Shown here in pieces: positions 39,392 through 47,705 of a stretch of DNA of 64,000 bases. Source of the DNA: Neptunomonas qingdaonensis (GTDB lineage Bacteria > Pseudomonadota > Gammaproteobacteria > Pseudomonadales > Balneatricaceae). The DNA lies in NCBI RefSeq assembly GCF_900113275.1, contig NZ_FOOU01000009.1:1-64000 (forward strand), read 5' to 3'. The translations under genes were made by a program, and so were the position numbers. The notes beneath the pieces were generated by a model, which was given only the letters and a program-made list of their open reading frames with translations, did not search any database and had not been told where the DNA came from. How positions within the stretch are numbered: position 1 is the first letter of the stretch; every line of letters begins with the position of its first letter.

Positions 39392-40651
39392 TTACTCACT
39401 CACCTCTCTGATAATCTTCCAGCCATCTGGTAACTTATAAAGACTCACCTGCTTGTTAGCCACATCACTATAGTTCTTAGCCCGATAGATTTGCCTGAAG
39501 CGCGCATGAGCAGTGACTAACGCATCAACCGTAATATCAATATTTTCCAATGTAAGCTGCACCTCTGTAGCTTTATTGATGCGCCTTGTTCTTTCTGCTG
39601 CCCATTGCTGATGACTATCATGCTTTACTGACTTGTAACCTTTAATATAAAAGTCCAAATAAGCACTCACATCCTGGCGTGACCAGGCAGCAGCCCAATC
39701 CAGCAATGCCTTTTCGACGTCTACTTCAGGGGTTTCCAGAGAGACTACTTCAGCGACTGCATCGATTTCAGCTACTTCAGCTACTTCAGCTACTTCGGCT
39801 ACTTCGGCTACTTCGGCTACTTCGGCTACTTCGGCTACTTCGGCTACTTCGGCTACTTCGGCTACTTCGGCTACTTCGGCTTCAGAGTGTTTGGCTTGCG
39901 GGATAAATAGAGGCAAAACATCTTGCTTAGGATCGATTTCGATGAATGTCGCCGGGATAGAGGAAATTGAAAACTCCGTAGCATCGTGACTTTTTGTTTC
40001 CAAAAGTCCGATATCTGAATATTGCAACGCTACCGGCAAGCCTCTTGCCGATAAAAAAATCAGTGAAACATCAGCCTGGTTTTCCACACCGGTTAGATCT
40101 GAACTAGCCAGCTCTGTACTAGTCAGCTCTGGACTAGTTAGCTTGGTACTAGAAAGGTTATCCAGATATATCGAAAGGGTATTTATATTCTGAATAATCG
40201 TCATATGATCAGATTTGATTTTCTCCGCAGCCAACAACATCTTCATTGCTTCAGCATGCTTACCTTGATGAACCAGCACTAAAGCTAAATCATTGTAAGC
40301 TTCAAATTTCTTCGGATGGTCGCTAATAAGGCTTTGAAAGATTCGTTCCGCTTCTGAAAATCGTGCATGCTCAATAAGCAATTGACTGTGAAGAATATCT
40401 GCCTCGTAATTACTGATGACACTGTTCTGCCGGCCTTCGCTTATCAAACTCAAAGAACGTAACAAATCTCCCTTGCGAGAATACTCCAAAATCCTCTGAT
40501 TCCACTTTTCATACATATCATATGAAAAGGACACTTCTTCTACCGGTTCTACAGAGCCTGCATCGCTTTCTACCACTAAATACAAAGATATAATGATAAA
40601 AAAAGCGATGATTGCCCACCTACGATCCATGTTTGACCAGCCTGTAAACAT
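39392..40651 (-). CDS. TPR protein with repeat tracts and a C-terminal Cds6/NTF2-like domain
   Basis: A 419-residue protein. An N-terminal hydrophobic segment (RRWAIIAFFIIISLYLVV) would anchor it in the inner membrane or export it. Residues about 50-150 are helical repeats of TPR type. Two low-complexity tracts follow: ELTST-like pentapeptides (about residues 165-184) and twelve Glu-Val-Ala triplets (residues 258-294). The last 110 residues (WAAAWSRQDVSAYLDFYIKG to the end) resemble the C-terminal NTF2-like domain of L,D-transpeptidase Cds6 family proteins, without a transpeptidase domain. Probably a cell-envelope scaffold. Alternative start seven codons downstream. Confidence 0.8.
   Translation of the reverse strand: MFTGWSNMDRRWAIIAFFIIISLYLVVESDAGSVEPVEEVSFSYDMYEKWNQRILEYSRKGDLLRSLSLISEGRQNSVISNYEADILHSQLLIEHARFSEAERIFQSLISDHPKKFEAYNDLALVLVHQGKHAEAMKMLLAAEKIKSDHMTIIQNINTLSIYLDNLSSTKLTSPELTSTELASSDLTGVENQADVSLIFLSARGLPVALQYSDIGLLETKSHDATEFSISSIPATFIEIDPKQDVLPLFIPQAKHSEAEVAEVAEVAEVAEVAEVAEVAEVAEVAEVAEVAEVAEIDAVAEVVSLETPEVDVEKALLDWAAAWSRQDVSAYLDFYIKGYKSVKHDSHQQWAAERTRRINKATEVQLTLENIDITVDALVTAHARFRQIYRAKNYSDVANKQVSLYKLPDGWKIIREVSE
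39771..39878. repeat. Twelve tandem copies of a 9-bp unit inside the TPR protein gene
   Basis: GCTACTTCG (plus strand) repeated ten times without mismatch, preceded by two GCTACTTCA copies; it encodes Glu-Val-Ala triplets on the minus strand. The near-zero divergence indicates recent expansion; copy number changes would keep the frame. Neighbouring GCGACTGCATCG and GCTTCA are decayed flanking units. Confidence 0.97.
40101..40160. repeat. Four degenerate 15-bp units inside the TPR protein gene
   Basis: GAACTAGCCAGCTCT, GTACTAGTCAGCTCT, GGACTAGTTAGCTTG and GTACTAGAAAGGTTA are contiguous (40101, 40116, 40131, 40146). On the minus strand they encode ELTST-like pentapeptides. Confidence 0.85.
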
Positions 40652-40854
40652 TATAAGAAGCCTACATTATTCAATTAGTTAGATTATTTTAAGCTCTAAC
40701 AACATAATATTGTATTAGCAATTTGTTCGCTACTAACGCCTTTCAGCTTCTAATATGAGCATAAAACACCTAACAGCGACGCCTCAAACCACAAGATATA
40801 TACAGCGTAGTCCATATTATTCTTTTGCTTCCTATCTTTTAATAATTTAACGTT

Positions 40855-40860
40855 TATAAT
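40855..40860 (+). promoter_or_regulatory. -10 box of the TonB-receptor gene
   Basis: A perfect TATAAT 27 bases before the riboswitch P1 helix. No good -35 hexamer is visible at 16-18 bases spacing, so the assignment rests on the -10 box and position. Confidence 0.5.
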
Positions 40861-40886
40861 CGCTCTTAGTTTACTCTTATTGAGTA

Positions 40887-40998
40887 ATTCCTAAGGGGTG
40901 GCATAGAAACAGAGAGTCGATCAAATCCTCTCTTCGCCTGAGATGCATATGGAATGCGAACCCTTTGAACCTGATCCGGATGATACCGGCGTAGGAAT
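40887..40998 (+). promoter_or_regulatory. TPP (thiamine pyrophosphate) riboswitch
   Basis: All conserved THI-element parts are present in order: AAGGGGTG after the 5' strand of P1, CTGAGATG (40938-40945), GAACCTGATC (40967-40976) and GATACCGGCGTAGG (40982-40995). ATTCCTA (40887-40893) and TAGGAAT (40992-40998) form a perfect P1 helix. A variable arm (AGAGAGTCGATCAAATCCTCTC) fills P3a. Binding of TPP would switch off the downstream TonB receptor gene, making it a thiamine-repressed uptake gene. Confidence 0.96.
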
Positions 40999-41041
40999 AG
41001 GACAGTCGCACCACTCCTTTATTTTCCCGCTTCTCAACCGG

Positions 41042-41064
41042 GTCTCTGAGCTGTTTCCGGAGAC
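41042..41064 (+). promoter_or_regulatory. Hairpin masking the ribosome-binding site after the riboswitch
   Basis: GTCTC (41042-41046) can pair with GAGAC (41060-41064), burying the Shine-Dalgarno GGAG (41059-41062) seven bases before the ATG. No T-run terminator lies between riboswitch and gene, so control at translation initiation is the likely mode. The link to TPP binding is inferred. Confidence 0.5.
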
Positions 41065-41068
41065 TTGA

Positions 41069-43147
41069 ATGACCTTAAAACCTGCCGTATTTATTAAATC
41101 CACACTAACACTGGCTGTTCTTTCAGCAAATTACGCCCTTGCCGCTAATGACGCCGATAACAATTTTTCACTTCCGGCCATTGTCGTCACATCAGGTTTT
41201 CGTGGTGCCGCCATTCAAGAAGTACCGACAAGCTTAACGGTAGTCAATGACCAAGTTATGGAAGAACGCAACGCAGACCATCTGGAAGACTTGATTAACC
41301 TGGCACCCAATGTGAACTCTTCCAGCGGCGCATCACGCGCCAAATACTTCCAGATTCGCGGTATTGGTGAACGTAGCCAGTTCATCGGGCCTATTAACCC
41401 ATCCGTGGGAGTCATCATGGATGGTATTGATATGAGTAACATTGGCGGCGCAGCCACCATGCTGGATGCTCAGCAAGTAGAAATCCTGCGCGGCCCACAA
41501 GGTACATTGTACGGCGCTAATGCGCTGGCGGGTCTGATTAACATCCGCTCTAACGACCCAACTACGGTGACTACGGGCAATATCGAAACCACTATTAGCA
41601 CCTATAACACGCGTCGCCTTTCCGCTGCTGTCGGCGGGCCGATTAATGATAGCGTAGGTTATCGTGTCGCCTTTGAAAGCAATAAAAGTGATGGATTTAC
41701 CGAAAACGACTACCTCAACAAAGACAACACTAACAACATTGATGAAGCGCTGTTTCGCGGCAAATTACGCATAGAAGCCAGCGATTACCATATGATCGAT
41801 CTGACAGCTTTTTATGCCAATATTGATAACGGTTATGATGCTTTTTCACTGGATAACACCCGCACGACATTATCTGATGAGCCAGGACATGACCGCCAGG
41901 AGACATCCGCTTTTGCGGCTAAATCCACCTGGACCGGGCATGATGCATTTACACTGGAAACATCACTCAGCTACTCTGATTCTGATCTTGAGTATGGTTA
42001 CGATGAAGATTGGGCCTATGATGGGTTTCACCCATGGGGATACAACTCTTTTGACAATTACATCCGCAATAATAAAACAACCACCGCTGAAGCACGTTTA
42101 ATCTCAGCTCCAAACGCAGAAATATTTAACGCAACAACGACGTGGGTAACCGGACTTTACTACTACAACCGTAGTTCTGACTTACAACGCCAATACACCT
42201 ATTTACCCAATGATTTCACCAGTGAATACGATACAACTCGTATTTCAGCCTACGGTGAATTTGAAACATCACTTTCAGAACAATACATATTAACGACTGG
42301 CTTGCGTATCGAGCACTCTGAGTCTGAATACAAAGACAACGATGGCGCTTTTTCAAATCCAGAGGACCTATTAGTGGGCGGCCGGGCTGCTCTGGAATAT
42401 TTAGTTAACCAGAACACCACAATCTATGGGTTGATCTCACGCGGTTATAAAGTGGGCGGATATAACGCAAATGGCTCGCTTCCGGACAGTTTAAAAGAAT
42501 TCGATACTGAGTATCTGTGGAACTACGAAGTAGGTTCAAAAAATAATTGGATGAATAACCGTTTACAAACCCAAATTTCCCTCTTTTATCAACAAAGAGA
42601 AAATGCACAAATAAAAGGCTACCGAACCATTGCGAATCCCGGGGGCGGCACCAGCTTCATTGATTTCGTCGGTAATACAGATGAAGCATACAGTTATGGA
42701 CTAGAGGCGGAAGCTCGTTGGGAGGTTAACACATCTGTTTCTTTGTTCGGCTCTTTAGGTTTACTTAACACTAAACTGGAAGATAGCAGCGCAGCCTTTG
42801 ATGGTCGCGAAGCAGCCCAAGCGCCTAGTTATCAATACACTTTAGGTGCTAACTTCAATCATGGCCAAGGCTGGTTTTCCGGGATTGATATTGAAGGGAA
42901 GGATGAGTTCTACTTCTCTGACAGCCATAACCAAACATCAGAAGCTTACACCCTGCTGAATGCTCGCCTGGGCTATAAAACTAAGGACTGGAGTGTAACT
43001 TTATGGGGTAAAAACCTCACAGACGAAGATACTTACGTGCGTGGATTCTATTTTGGAAACGATCCTAGAACTGGATATGCTGATACCCTTTACACTCAGT
43101 TAGGCGCACCACGTCAACTTGGCCTTACCGCAAAAATGAATTTTTAA
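41069..43147 (+). CDS. TonB-dependent outer-membrane receptor, probable thiamine uptake
   Basis: A 692-residue receptor. A signal peptide (MTLKPAVFIKSTLTLAVLSA, ending ALA) is followed by a TonB-box-like LPAIVVTS, a plug domain (about residues 45-160, with LRGPQGTLYGANALAGLINI) and a 22-stranded barrel ending in the C-terminal phenylalanine needed for outer-membrane assembly. The preceding TPP riboswitch indicates thiamine, a phosphate ester or a precursor as substrate. No thiamine transporter or biosynthesis gene is adjacent, so the inner-membrane step must be encoded elsewhere. Monocistronic, with a strong terminator. Confidence 0.93.
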   Translation: MTLKPAVFIKSTLTLAVLSANYALAANDADNNFSLPAIVVTSGFRGAAIQEVPTSLTVVNDQVMEERNADHLEDLINLAPNVNSSSGASRAKYFQIRGIGERSQFIGPINPSVGVIMDGIDMSNIGGAATMLDAQQVEILRGPQGTLYGANALAGLINIRSNDPTTVTTGNIETTISTYNTRRLSAAVGGPINDSVGYRVAFESNKSDGFTENDYLNKDNTNNIDEALFRGKLRIEASDYHMIDLTAFYANIDNGYDAFSLDNTRTTLSDEPGHDRQETSAFAAKSTWTGHDAFTLETSLSYSDSDLEYGYDEDWAYDGFHPWGYNSFDNYIRNNKTTTAEARLISAPNAEIFNATTTWVTGLYYYNRSSDLQRQYTYLPNDFTSEYDTTRISAYGEFETSLSEQYILTTGLRIEHSESEYKDNDGAFSNPEDLLVGGRAALEYLVNQNTTIYGLISRGYKVGGYNANGSLPDSLKEFDTEYLWNYEVGSKNNWMNNRLQTQISLFYQQRENAQIKGYRTIANPGGGTSFIDFVGNTDEAYSYGLEAEARWEVNTSVSLFGSLGLLNTKLEDSSAAFDGREAAQAPSYQYTLGANFNHGQGWFSGIDIEGKDEFYFSDSHNQTSEAYTLLNARLGYKTKDWSVTLWGKNLTDEDTYVRGFYFGNDPRTGYADTLYTQLGAPRQLGLTAKMNF

Positions 43148-43170
43148 GATTTAACAGTAAAGCCGTTCAA

Positions 43171-43202
43171 TAAAAACGCCGCTAACATTAGCGGCGTTTT
43201 TA
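43171..43202. terminator. Terminator between TonB receptor and thiolase
   Basis: TAAAAACGCCGCT (43171-43183) and AGCGGCGTTTTTA (43190-43202) form a perfect 13-bp stem. A- and T-rich ends make it functional for both convergent genes. Confidence 0.93.
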
Positions 43203-43234
43203 TCACACGGTCAGTCTTTAGTAGTGCGTATCAA

Positions 43235-44416
43235 TCAGATCATTTCAACCGCTACCGCAGTAGCCTCGCCACCACCGATACACAGTGAAGCAACACCTTT
43301 CGACTTGCCTGCATTTTTCAGTGCATATAACAGCGTAACCAGAATACGTGAACCACTCGAGCCAATGGGATGGCCTAGCGCACAGGCGCCTCCGTTTACG
43401 TTGACTTTATCAGCATCCAGACCTAGTTCAGAAATAGCCAGCATAGACACCACAGCGAAGGCTTCGTTGATCTCGTAAAGATCGACATCATCTTTGCTCC
43501 AGCCTGCTTTTTTCAGCACTTTCTGAATAGCACCAATCGGTGCAATCGTAAATTCTGCAGGTAATTGCGCATGCGTTGAGTGGGCTACAATGCGTGCCAG
43601 CGGCTTCAAACCACGCGCTTTTGCATCAGACTCTTTCATCAGCATTAACGCAGAACCACCATCAGAAATTGAACTTGAATTGGCCGCGGTAATAGTGCCG
43701 TCTTTTTTAAACGCCGGATTCAACGAACGGATTTTATCCATGCGAGCATTACCTGGCTGCTCATCTGTGTCGACAATCCGGTCACCTTTACGTGACTTTA
43801 CGGTAACCGCGGCTATTTCATCTTTGAAAGCCCCCGTCTCAATCGCTTGTAATGCTTTATTCAACGAACCAATAGCGAAGTCATCCATCGCTTCACGGGT
43901 CACATTAAAATCATCGGCACTTTTCTGAGCAAAAGCCCCCATCAAACCACCTTCATAGGCATCTTCCAGACCATCAAAGAACATATGATCAATAACTTGC
44001 GCATGCCCCATTCGCATTCCGGCACGTGCTTTAGGTAATAAATAGGGTGACTGGCTCATATTTTCCATACCACCGGCCAGCATTATATTCACCTGGCCTG
44101 CCATAATCTGGTCATGCGCCAACATCACTGCTTTCATACCAGAACCACACATCTTATTAATAGTGGTCGCACCTGCTGCATCAGGTATACCCGCGGCTCT
44201 GGATGCCTGGCGTGCAGGCGCCTGGCCTAAACCCGCAGGCAAAACGCAGCCCATAATCACTTCATCAATATCAGCAGCATTAATGCCCGCTTTCTCTACT
44301 GCTGCTCTGATAGCCGTTGCACAAAGATCCGGGGAACGGACATCACTAAAAACCCCCATCATACCGCCCATGGGCGTTCTGGCAGCACTGACGATGACGA
44401 CTGAATCCTGACTCAT
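43235..44416 (-). CDS. Acetyl-CoA C-acetyltransferase (thiolase)
   Basis: A 393-residue thiolase. Cys90 in NKMCGSGMKAV is the acyl-carrying nucleophile; CALGHPIGSSGSR supplies the catalytic His and CIGGGEA the second Cys. Biosynthetic (PhaA) and degradative (AtoB) enzymes look alike, so direction is not readable. It has its own leader carrying a LiuR-like palindrome and is separated from the Liv transporter by a terminator, so it is probably a member of the leucine regulon that cleaves acetoacetyl-CoA. It could also prime PHA synthesis. Confidence 0.94.
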   Translation of the reverse strand: MSQDSVVIVSAARTPMGGMMGVFSDVRSPDLCATAIRAAVEKAGINAADIDEVIMGCVLPAGLGQAPARQASRAAGIPDAAGATTINKMCGSGMKAVMLAHDQIMAGQVNIMLAGGMENMSQSPYLLPKARAGMRMGHAQVIDHMFFDGLEDAYEGGLMGAFAQKSADDFNVTREAMDDFAIGSLNKALQAIETGAFKDEIAAVTVKSRKGDRIVDTDEQPGNARMDKIRSLNPAFKKDGTITAANSSSISDGGSALMLMKESDAKARGLKPLARIVAHSTHAQLPAEFTIAPIGAIQKVLKKAGWSKDDVDLYEINEAFAVVSMLAISELGLDADKVNVNGGACALGHPIGSSGSRILVTLLYALKNAGKSKGVASLCIGGGEATAVAVEMI

Positions 44417-44429
44417 AACTAAACTCCAG

Positions 44430-44446
44430 TTTACGTAAACGTTAAA
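44430..44446 (-). promoter_or_regulatory. LiuR-like operator before the thiolase gene
   Basis: Read on the minus strand this is GTTTAACGTTTACGTAAA, sharing AACGTTTACGTAAAC or CGTTTACGTAAAC with the liuR site and TTTTACGTAA with the livG site. It lies 14-30 bases before the ATG, overlapping the expected promoter. GGAG is seven bases before the start. Confidence 0.65.
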
Positions 44447-44457
44447 CTATATTAATT

Positions 44458-44483
44458 AAAAAACCTCGCTATTGATAGCGAGG
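44458..44483 (-). terminator. Terminator of the liv transporter operon
   Basis: On the minus strand CCTCGCTA and TAGCGAGG flank a 4-base loop and are followed by TTTTTT. It ends the livGFJHM transcript before the thiolase gene. Confidence 0.9.
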
Positions 44484-44493
44484 CTCAAATTGA

Positions 44494-45420
44494 TTAACCG
44501 AAATTGCGTTTAACAATTTTCTGGATTTCACCAACAATACCGCCACGAAATGCCAGCACACAAACAATAAAGATCAACCCCATGATGATATGCACATAAT
44601 TACCAAGCTCACCCCCTGACAGGAAGTTCTGTAGCCCGACAACTGCTGCCGCACCCACCAGAGGACCAAATATTGTGCCCATGCCTCCTAACAAAGTCAT
44701 TAATACGACTTCGCCTGACATATGCCAATGTACATCAGTCAGTGACGCCAACTGGAAAACCAATGTTTTTGTTGAACCTGCCAACCCGGATAGCGCTGCT
44801 GAAATTATAAATGCAACCCATTTATAATCATTTACGTTATAACCCAATGAAGTGGCACGCGGCTCATTTTCACGGATCGCCTTTAAGACCTGACCAAAAG
44901 GTGAATGCACCGTACGGTTAATCAACCAGAAACCAAACAAGAAAACAGCCAACACGAAATAATACATATTCAGGTTATCGGAAAGGTCGATAAGTCCGAA
45001 CAAGTAGCCACGCGGTATCCCCTGCATTCCATCCTCACCGCCGGTAAAAGGCGCTTGCAAGAAGACGAAAAACATCAACTGGGCCAGAGCCAACGTCACC
45101 ATCGCAAAGTAAATCCCTTCACGCTTAACCGACAACTTACCGTAAATTGCACCTAACAGAGCAGCTGCAACAGTCCCCCCGAGAATACCCAACTCCGGAG
45201 TAAGACCCGTGTTCATCATCAGGTAGCCGGTTACATAGCCGCCCGTTCCAAGAAATACAGCGTGACCAAAAGACAACAAGCCAACAAAGCCTAACAACAG
45301 ATTAAATGCACAGGCGAACAATGCAAAGCACAAGATTTTCATCAATAAAACAGGGTACATTACGAACGGAGCAACCAGAGCAACGCCCAACAAACCAATA
45401 TACAACTTAGATATTTTCAT
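44494..45420 (-). CDS. livM: Branched-chain amino-acid-type ABC transporter permease LivM
   Basis: A 308-residue permease with about nine membrane helices. The start at 45420 has GAGGAGG eight bases upstream; the frame extends further but without a ribosome site. GHAVFLGTGGYVTGYLMM and the EAA-like loop RENEPRATSLGYNVNDYKW are LivM features. It forms the channel with LivH. The product starts 13 bases after livH ends. Confidence 0.93.
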   Translation of the reverse strand: MKISKLYIGLLGVALVAPFVMYPVLLMKILCFALFACAFNLLLGFVGLLSFGHAVFLGTGGYVTGYLMMNTGLTPELGILGGTVAAALLGAIYGKLSVKREGIYFAMVTLALAQLMFFVFLQAPFTGGEDGMQGIPRGYLFGLIDLSDNLNMYYFVLAVFLFGFWLINRTVHSPFGQVLKAIRENEPRATSLGYNVNDYKWVAFIISAALSGLAGSTKTLVFQLASLTDVHWHMSGEVVLMTLLGGMGTIFGPLVGAAAVVGLQNFLSGGELGNYVHIIMGLIFIVCVLAFRGGIVGEIQKIVKRNFG

Positions 45421-45433
45421 GATCGGGTCCTCC

Positions 45434-46321
45434 TCAGGCTTCTTTACCAAATAAGCCAGCAGGCTTGATTAACAGAACAATTACCATGACAAGGAAAATG
45501 ACCGTATTAGACGCCTCGGGATAGAAGTATTTCGTTAAACCTTCAACAATACCCATACCTAAGCCTGTAATAATTGCACCACCGATCGAACCCATCCCAC
45601 CGATAACAACGATAGCGAATACGACAATCAGTATGCTTGAGCCCATGTCCGGAGATACCGAATAGACAGGTGCCGCCATTACACCAGCGAACCCCGCTAA
45701 CGCCACACCGAAGCCAAATGTAAGTGTCACCATTAACGGCACATTGATACCGAAAGCCTGCATCAGAGCGGCGTTTTCAGTGCCTGCTCGCAGATAAGCA
45801 CCCAGTTTAGTTTTCTCAATCATCCACCACGTAGCAAAACAGACAGTTAGCGAAGCAATAATGATCCAGGCGCGATAACTAGGCAGATACATAAAGGGTA
45901 ATTTAGTCCCCCCCTTCAATGCATCAGGAATAGCATAAGACAGCCCCGAGGAACCAAACATGTGAGTGAACAAACCTTGTAACACCAGTGCCACACCAAA
46001 GGTGAGCAACAATGAATAGAGATGGTCTTCATTGGCTATCGGGCGAATCAGGAAACGCTCCATCAGAATACCCAAAAGGCCGACCACCAGCGGTACAACG
46101 ATCAGCGCTGCCCAGTAACCAATGCCAAGATACTGCAATCCCAGGTAAGCCCCGAAGGCTCCCAGCATATAAATTGCACCTTGCGCAAAATTGATGATCT
46201 TCAGCAATCCAAAAATAATTGCCAAACCAAGACTCAGCAAGGCATAAAAAGATCCGTTGATTAAGCCAACCAAAAGCTGACCAAATAAGCCAAACAGGTT
46301 GATTCCCAGAAACGTCGCCAT
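45434..46321 (-). CDS. livH: Branched-chain amino-acid-type ABC transporter permease LivH
   Basis: A 295-residue permease with eight or so membrane helices. INFAQGAIYMLGAFGAYLGL is the conserved early LivH motif, and the cytoplasmic loop RAGTENAALMQAFGINV meets the ATPases. Third last gene of the operon livG-livF-substrate-binding protein-livH-livM. It is preceded by a 120-base spacer with two hairpins after the binding-protein gene. Confidence 0.93.
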   Translation of the reverse strand: MATFLGINLFGLFGQLLVGLINGSFYALLSLGLAIIFGLLKIINFAQGAIYMLGAFGAYLGLQYLGIGYWAALIVVPLVVGLLGILMERFLIRPIANEDHLYSLLLTFGVALVLQGLFTHMFGSSGLSYAIPDALKGGTKLPFMYLPSYRAWIIIASLTVCFATWWMIEKTKLGAYLRAGTENAALMQAFGINVPLMVTLTFGFGVALAGFAGVMAAPVYSVSPDMGSSILIVVFAIVVIGGMGSIGGAIITGLGMGIVEGLTKYFYPEASNTVIFLVMVIVLLIKPAGLFGKEA

Positions 46322-46378
46322 ATTTCTACCTCAAAAATTCGACCTGAATTACAAAACAGATGCGAACACGCGCCCGCT

Positions 46379-46425
46379 CCCCATCCTGACTTACGCGTCC
46401 TGATGGGGATTCAGTGAAATCACTG
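46379..46425 (-). other. Two hairpins between the binding-protein and livH genes
   Basis: CCCCATC/GATGGGG (46379-46385 with 46402-46408) and CAGTGA/TCACTG (46412-46417 with 46420-46425). Such intercistronic stems often stabilise the upstream mRNA so the binding protein is made in excess over the permeases. Confidence 0.5.
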
Positions 46426-46440
46426 GCAGGCTATTTTTTA

Positions 46441-47643
46441 TTATTTAAAGTCACATTCAGGCAGGATGGGAGCAAATGCCTCATTACCTGGGATAACGCT
46501 TTGAATAGCGAAAATATCATCTGGTGATGTACGCTCAGATCCTTTTTTAATTTTGATCAAATACATATCATGCACCATACGACCGTCAGAGCGCAGTGTT
46601 GCATTCTTCGCAAAGAAATCGTCTGGGTTATTTGCCTTCATATGCTTCATTACAGTATCAGAATCATCCGTACCTGTTGCTTTAACAGCATTCAGATAAT
46701 GCATCGTTGCTGAGTACGCACCGGCATGCGGCATAGCAGGGATTGCACCGTGACGCTCTTTAAAACGAGCACTCCACGCACGAGACTCATCATCACGATC
46801 CCAGTAGAAACCTGTTGTAGCCAACATGCCACCGGCGATTGCCGGATCCAGCGCCTGCGCGTTTGGCGTAAACACCAACAACCCAGCGACGTCCATCATA
46901 TCTGTTAAGCCAAACTCAGCCGCTGTCTTCAGAGAGTTTACAAAGTCTGCACCGGCATTTGCCAGGCCGACTACTTCAGCACCTGATGCCTGAACCTGAA
47001 GAATGTAGGAAGAGAAATCTGTCGTACCCAAAGGTGCACGTACCGCACCGACAACTTCACCACCTTCTTCCTCAATCACTTTAGTAGCAATACCTTCCAG
47101 GGCATGACCAAATCCATAATCGGCGGTAATGAAGAACCATTTTTTCTTACCGCCCTGAACCATGGGCTTAACAGTACCATTCGCCAATGCTGTAACGTTG
47201 TATGTCCAATGCGCATTGTAAGGAGAACACGATTTAGTAGTAAAAGCATCGCTGGCAGACGCTGCAATCATGGCTATTTTTTTAGCATTTGTTGTGACTT
47301 CAGTAACCGCTCCGGTGACACTGGAAGCAACTAACCCATTGATTACATCAACTTCTTCGTTTTCAATCCACTTACGTACGATGGCAGAACCGACATCAGG
47401 TTTGTTCTGATCATCAGCTGACACGACTTCAATTGGCTTACCTAATACAGTACCACCAAAGTCTTCAACAGCCATCTCAACAGCCGTCACACAACCCTTA
47501 CCGCAGATATCTGCATAAACACCGCCCATATCAGCCAACACACCAATCTTAACCTTGTCATTTGATAAGTCGGCATGTGCAGCTGTAGAGGTTAAAGCCA
47601 CCGCCATTGCAGCGGATAAAAGTGTTTTGTTCATTGATTTCAT
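46441..47643 (-). CDS. Periplasmic substrate-binding protein of the Liv transporter
   Basis: A 400-residue type I periplasmic binding protein. The ATG at 47643 follows AGGAGAG. A signal peptide ending TAAHA is followed by VKIGVLADMGGVYADICG, the start of the LivJ-like (Peripla_BP_6) domain. The family binds leucine, isoleucine, valine, urea, amides or aromatic acids. With an operator resembling LiuR sites and the neighbouring liu genes, leucine or a branched acid is favoured. The gene lies between livF and livH rather than first in the operon. Confidence 0.88.
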   Translation of the reverse strand: MKSMNKTLLSAAMAVALTSTAAHADLSNDKVKIGVLADMGGVYADICGKGCVTAVEMAVEDFGGTVLGKPIEVVSADDQNKPDVGSAIVRKWIENEEVDVINGLVASSVTGAVTEVTTNAKKIAMIAASASDAFTTKSCSPYNAHWTYNVTALANGTVKPMVQGGKKKWFFITADYGFGHALEGIATKVIEEEGGEVVGAVRAPLGTTDFSSYILQVQASGAEVVGLANAGADFVNSLKTAAEFGLTDMMDVAGLLVFTPNAQALDPAIAGGMLATTGFYWDRDDESRAWSARFKERHGAIPAMPHAGAYSATMHYLNAVKATGTDDSDTVMKHMKANNPDDFFAKNATLRSDGRMVHDMYLIKIKKGSERTSPDDIFAIQSVIPGNEAFAPILPECDFK

Positions 47644-47705
47644 TATGACTCTCCTGGTTAGAGCATTTTTTATTGTTATAACTTTAAATAGATATCTGAT
47701 TAATA

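Larger units (their letters stand above)
40652..41068. other. Intergenic region with TPP-riboswitch leader
   Basis: 417 bases between the divergent TPR-protein and TonB-receptor genes. The right part holds a -10 box, the riboswitch and a hairpin over the ribosome-binding site, listed separately. The left 190 bases show no gene and should contain the promoter of the TPR protein. Confidence 0.7.

Noticed and set aside
39771-39878. CRISPR-like direct repeats
   Set aside because: Units are 9 bp with no spacers and lie inside a coding sequence.
39679-39906. Plus-strand frame encoding many Leu-Leu-Arg repeats
   Set aside because: It is the reverse-strand reading of the 9-bp array in the TPR protein gene; the minus-strand frame has a real N-terminus, domains and C-terminus.
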